This document shows, one piece after another, positions 57,321 through 64,000 of a stretch of 64,000 bases of DNA; position 1 is the first letter of the stretch, and every line of letters begins with the position of its first letter. Location: NCBI GenBank assembly GCA_900547745.1, contig URHT01000005.1:25710-89709 (forward strand). Reading direction: 5' to 3'. The DNA comes from an uncultured Eubacteriales bacterium (GTDB taxonomy: Bacteria > Bacillota > Clostridia > Oscillospirales > Oscillospiraceae). The notes under the pieces are model-generated. The model was not told the origin of the DNA. It saw only the letters and a program-made list of their open reading frames with translations, and did not search any database. A program made the position numbers and the translations under genes.

Positions 57321-59915
57321 TCAGCCGAGCCGCTTCTTCAGCTCGTACAGCAGGTTCAGCGCCTCCAGCGGACTGAGGGAGTCCACCTGCGTCCGGCGGA
57401 TGATGTCCGCCGTCTCGCTCTCGGCCATGGCCGACAGCGACAGCTGATCGTCCGGCGCGGCGGCGGGCACGGGACGGCCGGACTGGCTCTCCAGTTCCTC
57501 CAGAATGGCCCGGGCGCGCTTGAGCACGCTGTCGGGCAGCCCCGCCAGCTTGGCTACCTCAATGCCGTAGCTGCGGTCGGCCCCGCCGGGGACGATCTTG
57601 CGCAGGAAGATGATGTCCTCGCCCCGGGCGCGGACGGCGATATTATAGTTGCGGACGTTGGGCAGCGTCTGCTCCAGCGCCGTCAGCTCGTGGTAGTGGG
57701 TGGCGAACAGCGTCTTGGCCTTCAGTTTTTCGGCACAGTGCTCCAGCACCGCCCGGGCGATGGACATCCCATCAAAGGTGGAGGTGCCCCGGCCGATCTC
57801 GTCCAGAATGAGCAGGCTGTTCCTGGTGGCGGTGCGGAGGATGTCGGACACCTCCGTCATCTCCACCATAAAGGTGGACTGTCCGGCGGACAGGTCGTCG
57901 CTGGCGCCGATGCGGGTGAAGATGCGATCCACCACGCCGATGCGGGCGCTGCGGGCGGGAACGAAGCTGCCCACCTGCGCCATCAGGACGATCAGCGCCA
58001 CCTGCCGCATGTAGGTGGACTTACCGGCCATATTGGGGCCGGTGATGATGCTGACCCGCTCCTCCTTGGCACCCATCAAGGTGTCGTTGGGGACGAACAG
58101 GGCGTCAGGGCGCATCTTCTCCACCACCGGGTGACGGCCGGCCTGTATCTCGATGACGCCGGACTCGTCCACGCTGGGGCGGCAGTAGTTGTTCTTCACC
58201 GCCACGGCGGCAAAGGAGCAAAGCGTATCCAGCTGGGCGACAAGGGACGCGGCCAGCTGCACACGGGTGACGGCCTCCGCCAGCCTGGTGCGCAGGGCGG
58301 CGAACAGCTCGTACTCCAGCGCGGCGTCCCGGTCCTTGGCGGTGAGCACGTCGTGCTCCAGATCCTTCAGCTCCTGGGTGATGTAGCGCTCGCCGTTGAC
58401 CAGCGTCTGCTTGCGGATATAGTGGGCGGGCACCTGATCCTTGAAGGAATTGGATACCTCGATATAATAGCCGAATACCTTGTTGTAGCCGATCTTCAGG
58501 GTGCGGATGCCGGTCTTTTCCTTTTCCTCCGCCTCCATCTGCGCCAGAAAGCTCTTGCCGCCGTGGAGGATGCCGCGCAGGCGATCCACCTCCGGGTCGA
58601 AGCCGTCCCGGATCATCTCGCCCTCCCGGACGGAGAACGGCGGCTCGTCCACCAGCGTCTGCCCGATGAGGGCCGCCAGATCGTTGAGATCCTCCAGCTG
58701 CTGATCCAGCTGGTGCAGCGCTCCGGTGGGAAACGATGCCAGCTGGGCCTTCACGGCGGGGAGCCGCTCCATGGAGGCGCGGAGGGACACCAGATCCCGC
58801 CCGCCGGCGGAGCCGTAGACCACCCGGCCGATGAGCCGCTCCATATCCGCGATGCCGCTGAGGGCCAGTATCAGCTCCTCCCGGGCTACGGTGTGCTCCG
58901 CCAGCGCCGCCACGGCGCTGAGCCGCCGGTCGATGGCGGCCACGTCCACCAGCGGCTGCTGGAGCCATGCCCGCAGGTTGCGGGCGCCCATGGCGGTCTT
59001 GGTCTTGTCCAGCACCCACAGCAGACTGCCGCGCTTCTCCTTGCCCCGCAGCGTCTCCGTCAGCTCCAGATTGCGGCGGGCGGCCAGATCCAGCTCCATG
59101 TACTGGCCGGTGCGGTACCACGTCAGCTGGTCGAGGTGGCCCAGATCGGTCTTCTGCGTCTCGTAGAGATAGCCCAGCAGGCCGCCCAGCGCCAGCAGCG
59201 GCGTCATGTTGTCCCGGGGCAGGCGCTCCAGCGCGTCCTGCCCGAACTGGGCGCGCACCTTCTTCTCCGCCTCCTCCGGGGTAAACCGGGCGGCGGGCAG
59301 CTTTTCCAGGTGGCAGGAAAACCGCTCCCGCAGCGCCTGATGCAGCGTCTCGTCAAAGAACGCCGTCTCGTTCATCACCGCCTCGGCGGGGGAGAAGCGT
59401 CCCAGCTCGTTGAGCAGGGCCCGCACCCGGTCGGGGCCGGTAAACACCGTGGCCTGCGCCTTGCCGGTGGACACGTCGCAGGCGCACAGGCCCGCGCCGG
59501 TATCGTCCAGATATACGCCGCACAGGTAGTTGCTGCGCTCGGCGCTGAGGCAGGACTCGTCAATGACGGTGCCGGGGGTGACGACGCGGATGATATCCCG
59601 CTTCACCAGCCCCTTGGCGGCGGCGGGATCCTCCGTCTGCTCGCAGATGGCCACCTTGTAGCCCTTGGCGATGAGACGGGCGATATAGGCGTCGGAGGCG
59701 TGGTAGGGGATGCCGCACATGGGGATCTTGTCGTCGAAGGACTTGGTCTTATCCTTGTCCCGTGTGGTCAGAGCCAGATCCAGCTCACGGGACGCCGTGC
59801 GGGCGTCGGGGCCGAACATCTCGTAGAAGTCGCCCAGACGGAAAAACAGAATGGAGTCGGGGTTCTGCTCCTTGATCTCCATATACTGGCGCATCATGGG
59901 GGTCAGCTCTGCCAT
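57321..59915 (-). CDS. mutS: DNA mismatch repair protein MutS
   Basis: An 864-residue MutS. The mismatch-contacting F-Y-E motif is at F30-E32, the Walker A GPNMAGKST at 626-634, and DEIGRGTSTFDG plus the ATHYHEL signature follow. It recognises mismatches and recruits MutL. It lies 25 bp after miaB. The mutS-mutL gap holds three TTGCAGG heptamers (57266-57272, 57288-57294, 57299-57305) of unknown meaning. Confidence 0.97.
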   Translation of the reverse strand: MAELTPMMRQYMEIKEQNPDSILFFRLGDFYEMFGPDARTASRELDLALTTRDKDKTKSFDDKIPMCGIPYHASDAYIARLIAKGYKVAICEQTEDPAAAKGLVKRDIIRVVTPGTVIDESCLSAERSNYLCGVYLDDTGAGLCACDVSTGKAQATVFTGPDRVRALLNELGRFSPAEAVMNETAFFDETLHQALRERFSCHLEKLPAARFTPEEAEKKVRAQFGQDALERLPRDNMTPLLALGGLLGYLYETQKTDLGHLDQLTWYRTGQYMELDLAARRNLELTETLRGKEKRGSLLWVLDKTKTAMGARNLRAWLQQPLVDVAAIDRRLSAVAALAEHTVAREELILALSGIADMERLIGRVVYGSAGGRDLVSLRASMERLPAVKAQLASFPTGALHQLDQQLEDLNDLAALIGQTLVDEPPFSVREGEMIRDGFDPEVDRLRGILHGGKSFLAQMEAEEKEKTGIRTLKIGYNKVFGYYIEVSNSFKDQVPAHYIRKQTLVNGERYITQELKDLEHDVLTAKDRDAALEYELFAALRTRLAEAVTRVQLAASLVAQLDTLCSFAAVAVKNNYCRPSVDESGVIEIQAGRHPVVEKMRPDALFVPNDTLMGAKEERVSIITGPNMAGKSTYMRQVALIVLMAQVGSFVPARSARIGVVDRIFTRIGASDDLSAGQSTFMVEMTEVSDILRTATRNSLLILDEIGRGTSTFDGMSIARAVLEHCAEKLKAKTLFATHYHELTALEQTLPNVRNYNIAVRARGEDIIFLRKIVPGGADRSYGIEVAKLAGLPDSVLKRARAILEELESQSGRPVPAAAPDDQLSLSAMAESETADIIRRTQVDSLSPLEALNLLYELKKRLG

Positions 59916-59940
59916 GGGGAAGCCTCCTTTGGGGGAAAAT

Positions 59941-61353
59941 TTATACCAGCTCGCCGAACAGCGCCCATGTGTTGCTGTCGGTGATCCTCACGTCGCGGTA
60001 GGCGCCTACGGCATCGGGGCTGCCCACCAGATGCACCAGCCGTCCGCCGGCGGTGCGGGCCGTCAGCGGCCAGCGGCTGTCGTCGCTCTCGCCGTCGATG
60101 AGGCAGCGGAGGGTGTCGCCCACATACCCGGCGTGTATTTCCTCGGAGATCCTGTTCTGGGCGTCGCAGAGGCGGTCGAACCACTTCTGCTTCTCGCTGC
60201 GGGGCACGGGGTCGTCCATTTTCGCGGCGGGGGTGCCGGGGCGAGGGGAGAAGATGAACGTAAACAGGGCGTCGAAGCGCACCTGCTCCACCAGCGCCAC
60301 CGTCTCCATGGCCTCGGCCTCCGTCTCACCGGGAAAGCCGATGATCACATCGCTGGTCAGCACCAGATCGGGCATGACCTTCCGGGCGTAGGTGATGAGA
60401 TCCAGATATTTGGCCCGATCGTAGGGCCGGTTCATGGCCCGCAGCACCCGGTCGCAGCCGGACTGCACCGGCAGGTGCAGCTGTCTGGCCACATGCTTGC
60501 AGCGGGCCATGGTATCGAACAGCTTATAGCTGGCGTCCTTGGGCTGGGAGGACATGAAGCGGAGGAGATAGTCGCCCTCAAGCTTGTCCAGCTCGCTTAA
60601 AAGGTCGGCAAAGTCCCACGGCGTATCCAGATCCTTGCCGTAGGAGTTGACGTTCTGCCCCAGCAGCGTGATCTCCTTATACCCCTCGGCGGCCAGCTGG
60701 CGCACCTCCTCAATGATGCGCGCCGGCTCGCGGCTGCGCTCCCGCCCCCGCACATAGGGGACGATGCAGTAGGAGCAGAAGTTGTTGCAGCCGTACATGA
60801 TGGACACCCATGCGCGGGTGCGCCCCTCCCGCACCACCGGCATACCCTCGGCAATGGCGCCGTGCTCCTCCTCCACGGAGAACACGCGGCCCCGGCGGGT
60901 GTAGACCTGATAGAGAAGCTCCGGGAACTTCCACAGCGCCTGGGGGCCGAACACCAGATCCACATGGCGGTAGGACTGGCGCACCTTCTCCGCCACCTCC
61001 GGGCGCTGGGCCATGCAGCCGCACAGGCAGATGAGCTGCTCCGGGTTGGCCTTTTTCGTATGGGTCAGCGCGCCCAGCGTGCCGTAGACCCGCTTTTCCG
61101 CGTGGTCGCGGATGGCGCAGGTGTTCAGCACCACGATATCCGCGTCCTCCGGCGCGGTGACGAAGGTGCAGCCCATGGCCTCCAGCATGCCCATGATGTG
61201 CTGGCTGTCGGCCACGTTCTGCTGGCAGCCGAAGGTGTCCACCAGTGCGCGGACGCTCTTTCCGCGCTGGGCGTGCAGCTCTCGTATTTTCCGTTCAAAA
61301 TCCCGCTGGCGGAGCGTCTGCTCCTCCGGGATCAATACCTGTTTTCTGTCCAA
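59941..61353 (-). CDS. miaB: tRNA-2-methylthio-N6-dimethylallyladenosine synthase MiaB
   Basis: A 470-residue methylthiotransferase. The auxiliary-cluster Cys are C43, C79 and C113; the radical SAM Cys are C189, C193 and C196 (CNNFCSYC). The C-terminal TRAM domain is at about 405-470. It attaches sulfur and methyl to i6A37 made by MiaA. The start is TTG at 61353 behind GGGAGG. It is the first gene of the miaB-mutS-mutL-miaA-hfq run, with a promoter at 61404-61432. Confidence 0.96.
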   Translation of the reverse strand: MDRKQVLIPEEQTLRQRDFERKIRELHAQRGKSVRALVDTFGCQQNVADSQHIMGMLEAMGCTFVTAPEDADIVVLNTCAIRDHAEKRVYGTLGALTHTKKANPEQLICLCGCMAQRPEVAEKVRQSYRHVDLVFGPQALWKFPELLYQVYTRRGRVFSVEEEHGAIAEGMPVVREGRTRAWVSIMYGCNNFCSYCIVPYVRGRERSREPARIIEEVRQLAAEGYKEITLLGQNVNSYGKDLDTPWDFADLLSELDKLEGDYLLRFMSSQPKDASYKLFDTMARCKHVARQLHLPVQSGCDRVLRAMNRPYDRAKYLDLITYARKVMPDLVLTSDVIIGFPGETEAEAMETVALVEQVRFDALFTFIFSPRPGTPAAKMDDPVPRSEKQKWFDRLCDAQNRISEEIHAGYVGDTLRCLIDGESDDSRWPLTARTAGGRLVHLVGSPDAVGAYRDVRITDSNTWALFGELV

Positions 61354-61403
61354 GTCGGGCCTCCCTGCCCCGGTGTCGATACGGGGCGATATTTGAATAC
61401 TGT

Positions 61404-61432
61404 ATTATAGCATAGAGCGGAACGCAATACAA
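61404..61432 (-). promoter_or_regulatory. Promoter of the miaB-mutS-mutL-miaA-hfq operon
   Basis: Minus strand TTGTAT (61427-61432) and TATAAT (61404-61409), 17-bp spacer. Confidence 0.6.
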
Positions 61433-61451
61433 GAAAGCCGCAGAATAAAAG

Positions 61452-61480
61452 TTGCAAACGGCGGGCAAATGGGATATGAT
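61452..61480 (+). promoter_or_regulatory. Promoter of lspA
   Basis: TTGCAA (61452-61457) and TATGAT (61475-61480), 17-bp spacer. It lies about 20 bp beyond the divergent miaB promoter. Confidence 0.6.
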
Positions 61481-61511
61481 GGGAGGGAATCCAAAACAGG
61501 GAGGATGCCCT

Positions 61512-62000
61512 ATGTGGTATATCGTGGCGCTGGCGGCCTGCGTGGCGGGCGACCAGCTTTTAAAGTGGTGGGTGGTGTCCCATCTGGAGGTGGGGCAGTC
61601 CGCGCCGCTGCTGCCCGGCGTGGTGCAGCTGACCCGCCTGCACAACACCGGCGCGGCGTGGAGCAGCTTCTCCGGCAAGACCGGGTTGCTGGCCATCGTG
61701 ACCATCGTGCTGATGCTGGCGGTGGCGTGGCTGCTGGTGAAGAAGATCGTGCGTCATCCGCTGGGGGTGACGGCGGGGGTGCTGATCCTGGGCGGCGGCA
61801 TCGGCAACGTCATCGACCGGGTGTGCCGGGGCTATGTGGTGGACATGTTTGACCTGCAGTTCATCAGCTACCCCATTTTCAATCTGGCGGACTGCTTTGT
61901 GGTGGCGGGCGTCATTCTGGGCGCTGTGTACTACCTGTGGTTTTACGAGAAATACGACAAGAAAAAGGAGCCGAGGGATGACGCTGCGTCTGATTGCTGA
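61512..62000 (+). CDS. lspA: Lipoprotein signal peptidase
   Basis: A 162-residue signal peptidase II with four membrane helices. The catalytic Asp are D102 in GNVIDR and D127 in FNLADC. It removes lipoprotein signal peptides after diacylation. The ATG at 61512 has a GGGAGG upstream. It overlaps the pseudouridine synthase gene by 23 bp, a common lspA-rluD coupling. Confidence 0.96.
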   Translation: MWYIVALAACVAGDQLLKWWVVSHLEVGQSAPLLPGVVQLTRLHNTGAAWSSFSGKTGLLAIVTIVLMLAVAWLLVKKIVRHPLGVTAGVLILGGGIGNVIDRVCRGYVVDMFDLQFISYPIFNLADCFVVAGVILGAVYYLWFYEKYDKKKEPRDDAASDC

Positions 62001-62889
62001 GGCGGCGGACGCCGGGGCGCGGCTGGACGCCTTCGTGGCCTCCCGCGCCAACGGCCTGACCCGCTCGCAGGCGGCGCGGTACATCGATGAGGGGCGGGTA
62101 TCCGTGGACGGCAAGCCCGCCGCCAAGAGCTGCCGCCTTACCGGCGGCGAGACGGTGACGGTGGAGGTGCCGGAGGTGCGGGAGACGGCGGTGGAGCCGC
62201 AGGACATCCCGCTGGACGTGGTGTACGAGGACGGGGACGTGATCGTGGTGAACAAGCCGGCGGGGCTGGTGGTGCATCCCGCGCCGGGGCATCCGGACGG
62301 TACGCTGGTCAATGCGCTGCTGCACCACTGCGGCGCGTCGCTGTCCGGCATCGGCGGGGAGAAGCGGCCCGGCATCGTACACCGTATCGACCGGGATACC
62401 AGCGGGCTGATCATCGCCGCCAAGAACGACGCGGCCCATCTGGGGCTCAGCGCCCAACTCAGCAGCCACACGCTGGCCCGGACGTATGAGTGTCTGGTGG
62501 TGGGCAACCTGAAGGAGGACAGCGGCACCGTGGACGCGCCCATCGGACGGCACCCCTCCGACCGGAAGAGGATGGCGGTGGTGGCCGGCGGGCCCGCCGT
62601 GACCCACTGGGAGGTCATCGCCCGGTATCCGGGGGTCACGCATGTGCGGTGCCGGCTGGAGACGGGGCGCACCCACCAGATCCGGGTACACATGGCCTAT
62701 ATCGGCCACCCCATTCTGGGGGACACGGTGTACGGCGCGAGGAAGCCGGTGCCGGGGCTGACGGGTCAGTGCCTCCACGCGGTGGGGCTGCGGTTCATCC
62801 ACCCCCGCACCGGACAGCCGGTGGAGCTGCACTGTCCGCTGCCGGAGGAGTTCCGGCAGCAGCTGCGGAAGCTGGAAAATAAAGGCTAA
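61978..62889 (+). CDS. RluA/RluD family 23S rRNA pseudouridine synthase
   Basis: A 303-residue protein with an N-terminal S4 domain (about 13-70) and the catalytic domain with HRIDRDTSG, catalytic D138. It resembles RluD (23S 1911/1915/1917 type). GAGGG precedes the ATG. The operon ends at a strong bidirectional terminator shared with the XRE gene. Confidence 0.94.
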   Translation: MTLRLIAEAADAGARLDAFVASRANGLTRSQAARYIDEGRVSVDGKPAAKSCRLTGGETVTVEVPEVRETAVEPQDIPLDVVYEDGDVIVVNKPAGLVVHPAPGHPDGTLVNALLHHCGASLSGIGGEKRPGIVHRIDRDTSGLIIAAKNDAAHLGLSAQLSSHTLARTYECLVVGNLKEDSGTVDAPIGRHPSDRKRMAVVAGGPAVTHWEVIARYPGVTHVRCRLETGRTHQIRVHMAYIGHPILGDTVYGARKPVPGLTGQCLHAVGLRFIHPRTGQPVELHCPLPEEFRQQLRKLENKG

Positions 62890-62926
62890 AGACAGAGGAC
62901 ACGCTTTGGCGTGTCCTCTGTCTTTT
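62888..62926. terminator. Bidirectional terminator after the pseudouridine synthase gene
   Basis: A 14-bp stem GACAGAGGACACGC/GCGTGTCCTCTGTC with TTTG loop, T4. The stop codon of the convergent XRE gene lies in its tail. Confidence 0.93.
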
Positions 62927-63167
62927 ACTGTATCTCTTGCTCCAGCTCATCGAAAACCGGCGCGGCAAAAAATTCGCCCAGCGTTATCTCCAGCCCGTCA
63001 CACAGCTTTTTCACCGTAGTAACGGAGACATCCCGGCGGCGTGTGTCCAGCAGACTGTATACCGTGGAGGGCGTGACACCGGAAATGTTGGCCAGTTCGT
63101 TGGCCCGGATACCGCGCCGGGCGCAGATGTCCCGCAGCCGCACAGCCACCGCGTCCTTTACCGTCAT
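62925..63167 (-). CDS. XRE family transcriptional regulator
   Basis: An 80-residue single-domain Cro/C1-type HTH (RANELANISGVTPSTVYSLLD at about 22-42). It has no effector domain. The divergent gene and the dyad repeats between them suggest it controls that gene and itself. AGGTGA lies upstream of the start. Confidence 0.9.
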   Translation of the reverse strand: MTVKDAVAVRLRDICARRGIRANELANISGVTPSTVYSLLDTRRRDVSVTTVKKLCDGLEITLGEFFAAPVFDELEQEIQ

Positions 63168-63204
63168 ACGATCACCTCACCCATCGTGTAAGATGATTGT
63201 AGAA

Positions 63205-63242
63205 AAATATACGCAAATGCGTATACGCGCTTGCGTATATTT
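63205..63242. promoter_or_regulatory. Double operator between the XRE gene and the unknown membrane protein
   Basis: Two 16-bp dyads, ATACGCAAATGCGTAT (63209-63224) and ATACGCGCTTGCGTAT (63223-63238), overlap by two bases inside an outer 12-bp inverted repeat (63205-63216 with 63231-63242). Confidence 0.8.
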
Positions 63243-63259
63243 CGGAAAAGTTGTACAAT
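63231..63259 (+). promoter_or_regulatory. Promoter of the unknown membrane protein gene
   Basis: TTGCGT (63231-63236) and TACAAT (63254-63259), 17-bp spacer. The -35 lies inside the right operator half. Confidence 0.6.
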
Positions 63260-63292
63260 ATCCATACCATACTCGGGAAAGGAGCACGGAAC

Positions 63293-63913
63293 ATGGAGGA
63301 GAGGGAGATGCGGCAGACGCATGGAACGAAGAGGATCGCGCTGACAGCGGTGATTGCCGCAGCGCTGGTAGTGGTGGGCATCCTTATCGGAATGGGTATC
63401 CAGCAGAGAAAAGAGGCGGCGGCGGAACGGGACGCGGAGCAACAGTCGGCCGCCTATCAGGAGGAGCTGAAGCAGGTTGCGGAGCGGATACAGGGCTATG
63501 CAGAGGACGCTTACGATGTGGCAGCCGTGCAAGCCTCCGTCTGGTACAACAGTATCTATCAGGAGCGGGATGCAAGTACAGACCCGTATACCATGGAGGA
63601 CGGCGTGTTTCTGGAGGACTTCAACGATGCACTGGGCAAGCTGTATGGAGACAGTGATTTTCAGAGTAAGGGGGCGTTTATTGACAGCAACCGGAAGAGC
63701 GTGGCGGAGAGCATGAGCCGCCTTAAGGATGCACCGGAGGGGTACGAGGACGCCTATCAGGCGCTGAAGGCATACTACGATGCCTATATCCGGCTGACCA
63801 ATCTGGCGCTGAACAGCGCCGGCTATACATACAGCGATTTCAACAGCGAACTGGGCGATCTGAATCGGGAACTGGACACCTGCTACCTGACCATAGCAAC
63901 ATACGTCGGATAA
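63293..63913 (+). CDS. Membrane-anchored protein, unknown
   Basis: A 206-residue protein. A short basic N-terminus leads to one membrane helix (about 14-36), then a charged coiled-coil-like region and an Asp/Tyr/Ala-rich helical extracytoplasmic domain. I do not recognise a family. It starts at the ATG at 63293 behind AAAGGAG. It is divergent from a small XRE regulator whose likely operator covers its promoter, so expression is probably switched. Less GC-rich codons than its neighbours suggest possible transfer. Confidence 0.8.
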   Translation: MEEREMRQTHGTKRIALTAVIAAALVVVGILIGMGIQQRKEAAAERDAEQQSAAYQEELKQVAERIQGYAEDAYDVAAVQASVWYNSIYQERDASTDPYTMEDGVFLEDFNDALGKLYGDSDFQSKGAFIDSNRKSVAESMSRLKDAPEGYEDAYQALKAYYDAYIRLTNLALNSAGYTYSDFNSELGDLNRELDTCYLTIATYVG

Positions 63914-63932
63914 GGGGCGTGCATCAGAACAT

Positions 63933-63966
63933 AAAAGGAGGCCTGCCGGAAGGCAGGCCTCCTTTT
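63933..63966. terminator. Terminator after the unknown membrane protein gene
   Basis: A 15-bp stem AAAAGGAGGCCTGCC/GGCAGGCCTCCTTTT with GGAA loop. Confidence 0.92.
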
Positions 63967-63988
63967 ATAATATATGGGGCTTTGCGGC

Positions 63989-64000
63989 GGGGGGGGGGGG
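63989..64000. repeat. Poly-G run at the window end
   Basis: Twelve consecutive G residues end the window. It may be a contig end or read artefact. Confidence 0.85.

Noticed and set aside
1..64000. tRNA, rRNA, CRISPR arrays, insertion sequences or prophage genes
   Set aside because: None of their hallmarks (clover-leaf genes, regular spaced repeats, transposase or integrase frames, terminal inverted repeats) was seen.

Overview
The window is a GC-rich, densely coding chromosomal segment from an anaerobic, low-oxygen-lifestyle member of the Clostridia. The gene set points to the Oscillospiraceae/Ruminococcaceae side of Bacillota: a six-gene Rnf complex in clostridial order (C-D-G-E-A-B), a yabM-yabN-hup-yabO-yabP-yabQ-divIC cluster that includes sporulation genes, a DnaD/DnaI-type helicase loader pair, Firmicutes-style parS sites with ParA/ParB, DivIVA, SepF and long-form Hpf. 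The taxonomic call is inference from gene content. I see no rRNA, tRNA, CRISPR array, prophage or insertion sequence.

Layout. 1-5,060 (minus strand): minD (cut by the window edge), rsmG, mscL, serS, parB, parA, with three parS sites around parA/parB, so this end is probably near oriC. 5,062-13,896 (minus): a cell-envelope operon that starts with zapA and runs through a U32 peptidase, dut, maf, mreC, mreD and the class B PBP2 to a GH13 amylase, whose terminator is itself a parS site. 14,085-18,707 (plus): dnaD, dnaI-like loader, a second ParB paralogue (Noc-like), and a VanW-domain protein. 18,869-19,954 (plus): a divergent alanine racemase-like gene. 20,000-23,344 (minus): prmA, degV, mnmE. 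23,446-28,591 (minus): the rnf operon. 28,882-31,265 (plus): a DUF975 membrane protein and an AtoE-type short-chain fatty acid transporter. 31,433-32,251 (minus): an E2-acyltransferase-like protein with a frameshifting 7-bp tandem duplication.

32,439-43,585 (plus): recJ, relA, dtd, a metallo-beta-lactamase fold hydrolase, hemZ, a SpoVB/MurJ-like flippase, mazG, hup, rqcP, yabP, yabQ, divIC. 43,692-46,165 (plus): a self-contained two-gene transcription unit with its own promoter and terminator, encoding a radical SAM/SPASM enzyme and a secreted, membrane-anchored protein ending in a Gly-rich stretch and an alternating Cys-Ala tail. This is the best candidate in the window for an under-described system. 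46,503-48,332: hpf and an iron-containing alcohol dehydrogenase. 48,410-49,607: a small membrane protein and a LysR regulator reading from overlapping divergent promoters. 49,673-53,833 (minus): a HAD phosphatase, then the division cluster divIVA, sepF, yggS and a HlyD-like adaptor. 53,873-61,353 (minus): hfq, miaA, mutL, mutS, miaB. 61,512-62,889 (plus): lspA and an RluD-type pseudouridine synthase. 62,925-63,913: an XRE regulator divergent from an unknown membrane protein, with a double operator between them.

Themes. Much of the window serves chromosome segregation, division and wall growth (MinD, ParAB, Noc-like, ZapA, MreCD, PBP2, DivIC, DivIVA, SepF), translation quality (SerRS, Dtd, RsmG, PrmA, MnmE, MiaA, MiaB, RqcP, RluD, Hpf) and energy conservation (Rnf, AtoE). 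Most transcription units end in strong hairpins with an A-run before and a T-run after the stem, so they can stop transcription from both sides. Promoter and operator calls rest on hexamer matching by eye and carry moderate or low confidence.
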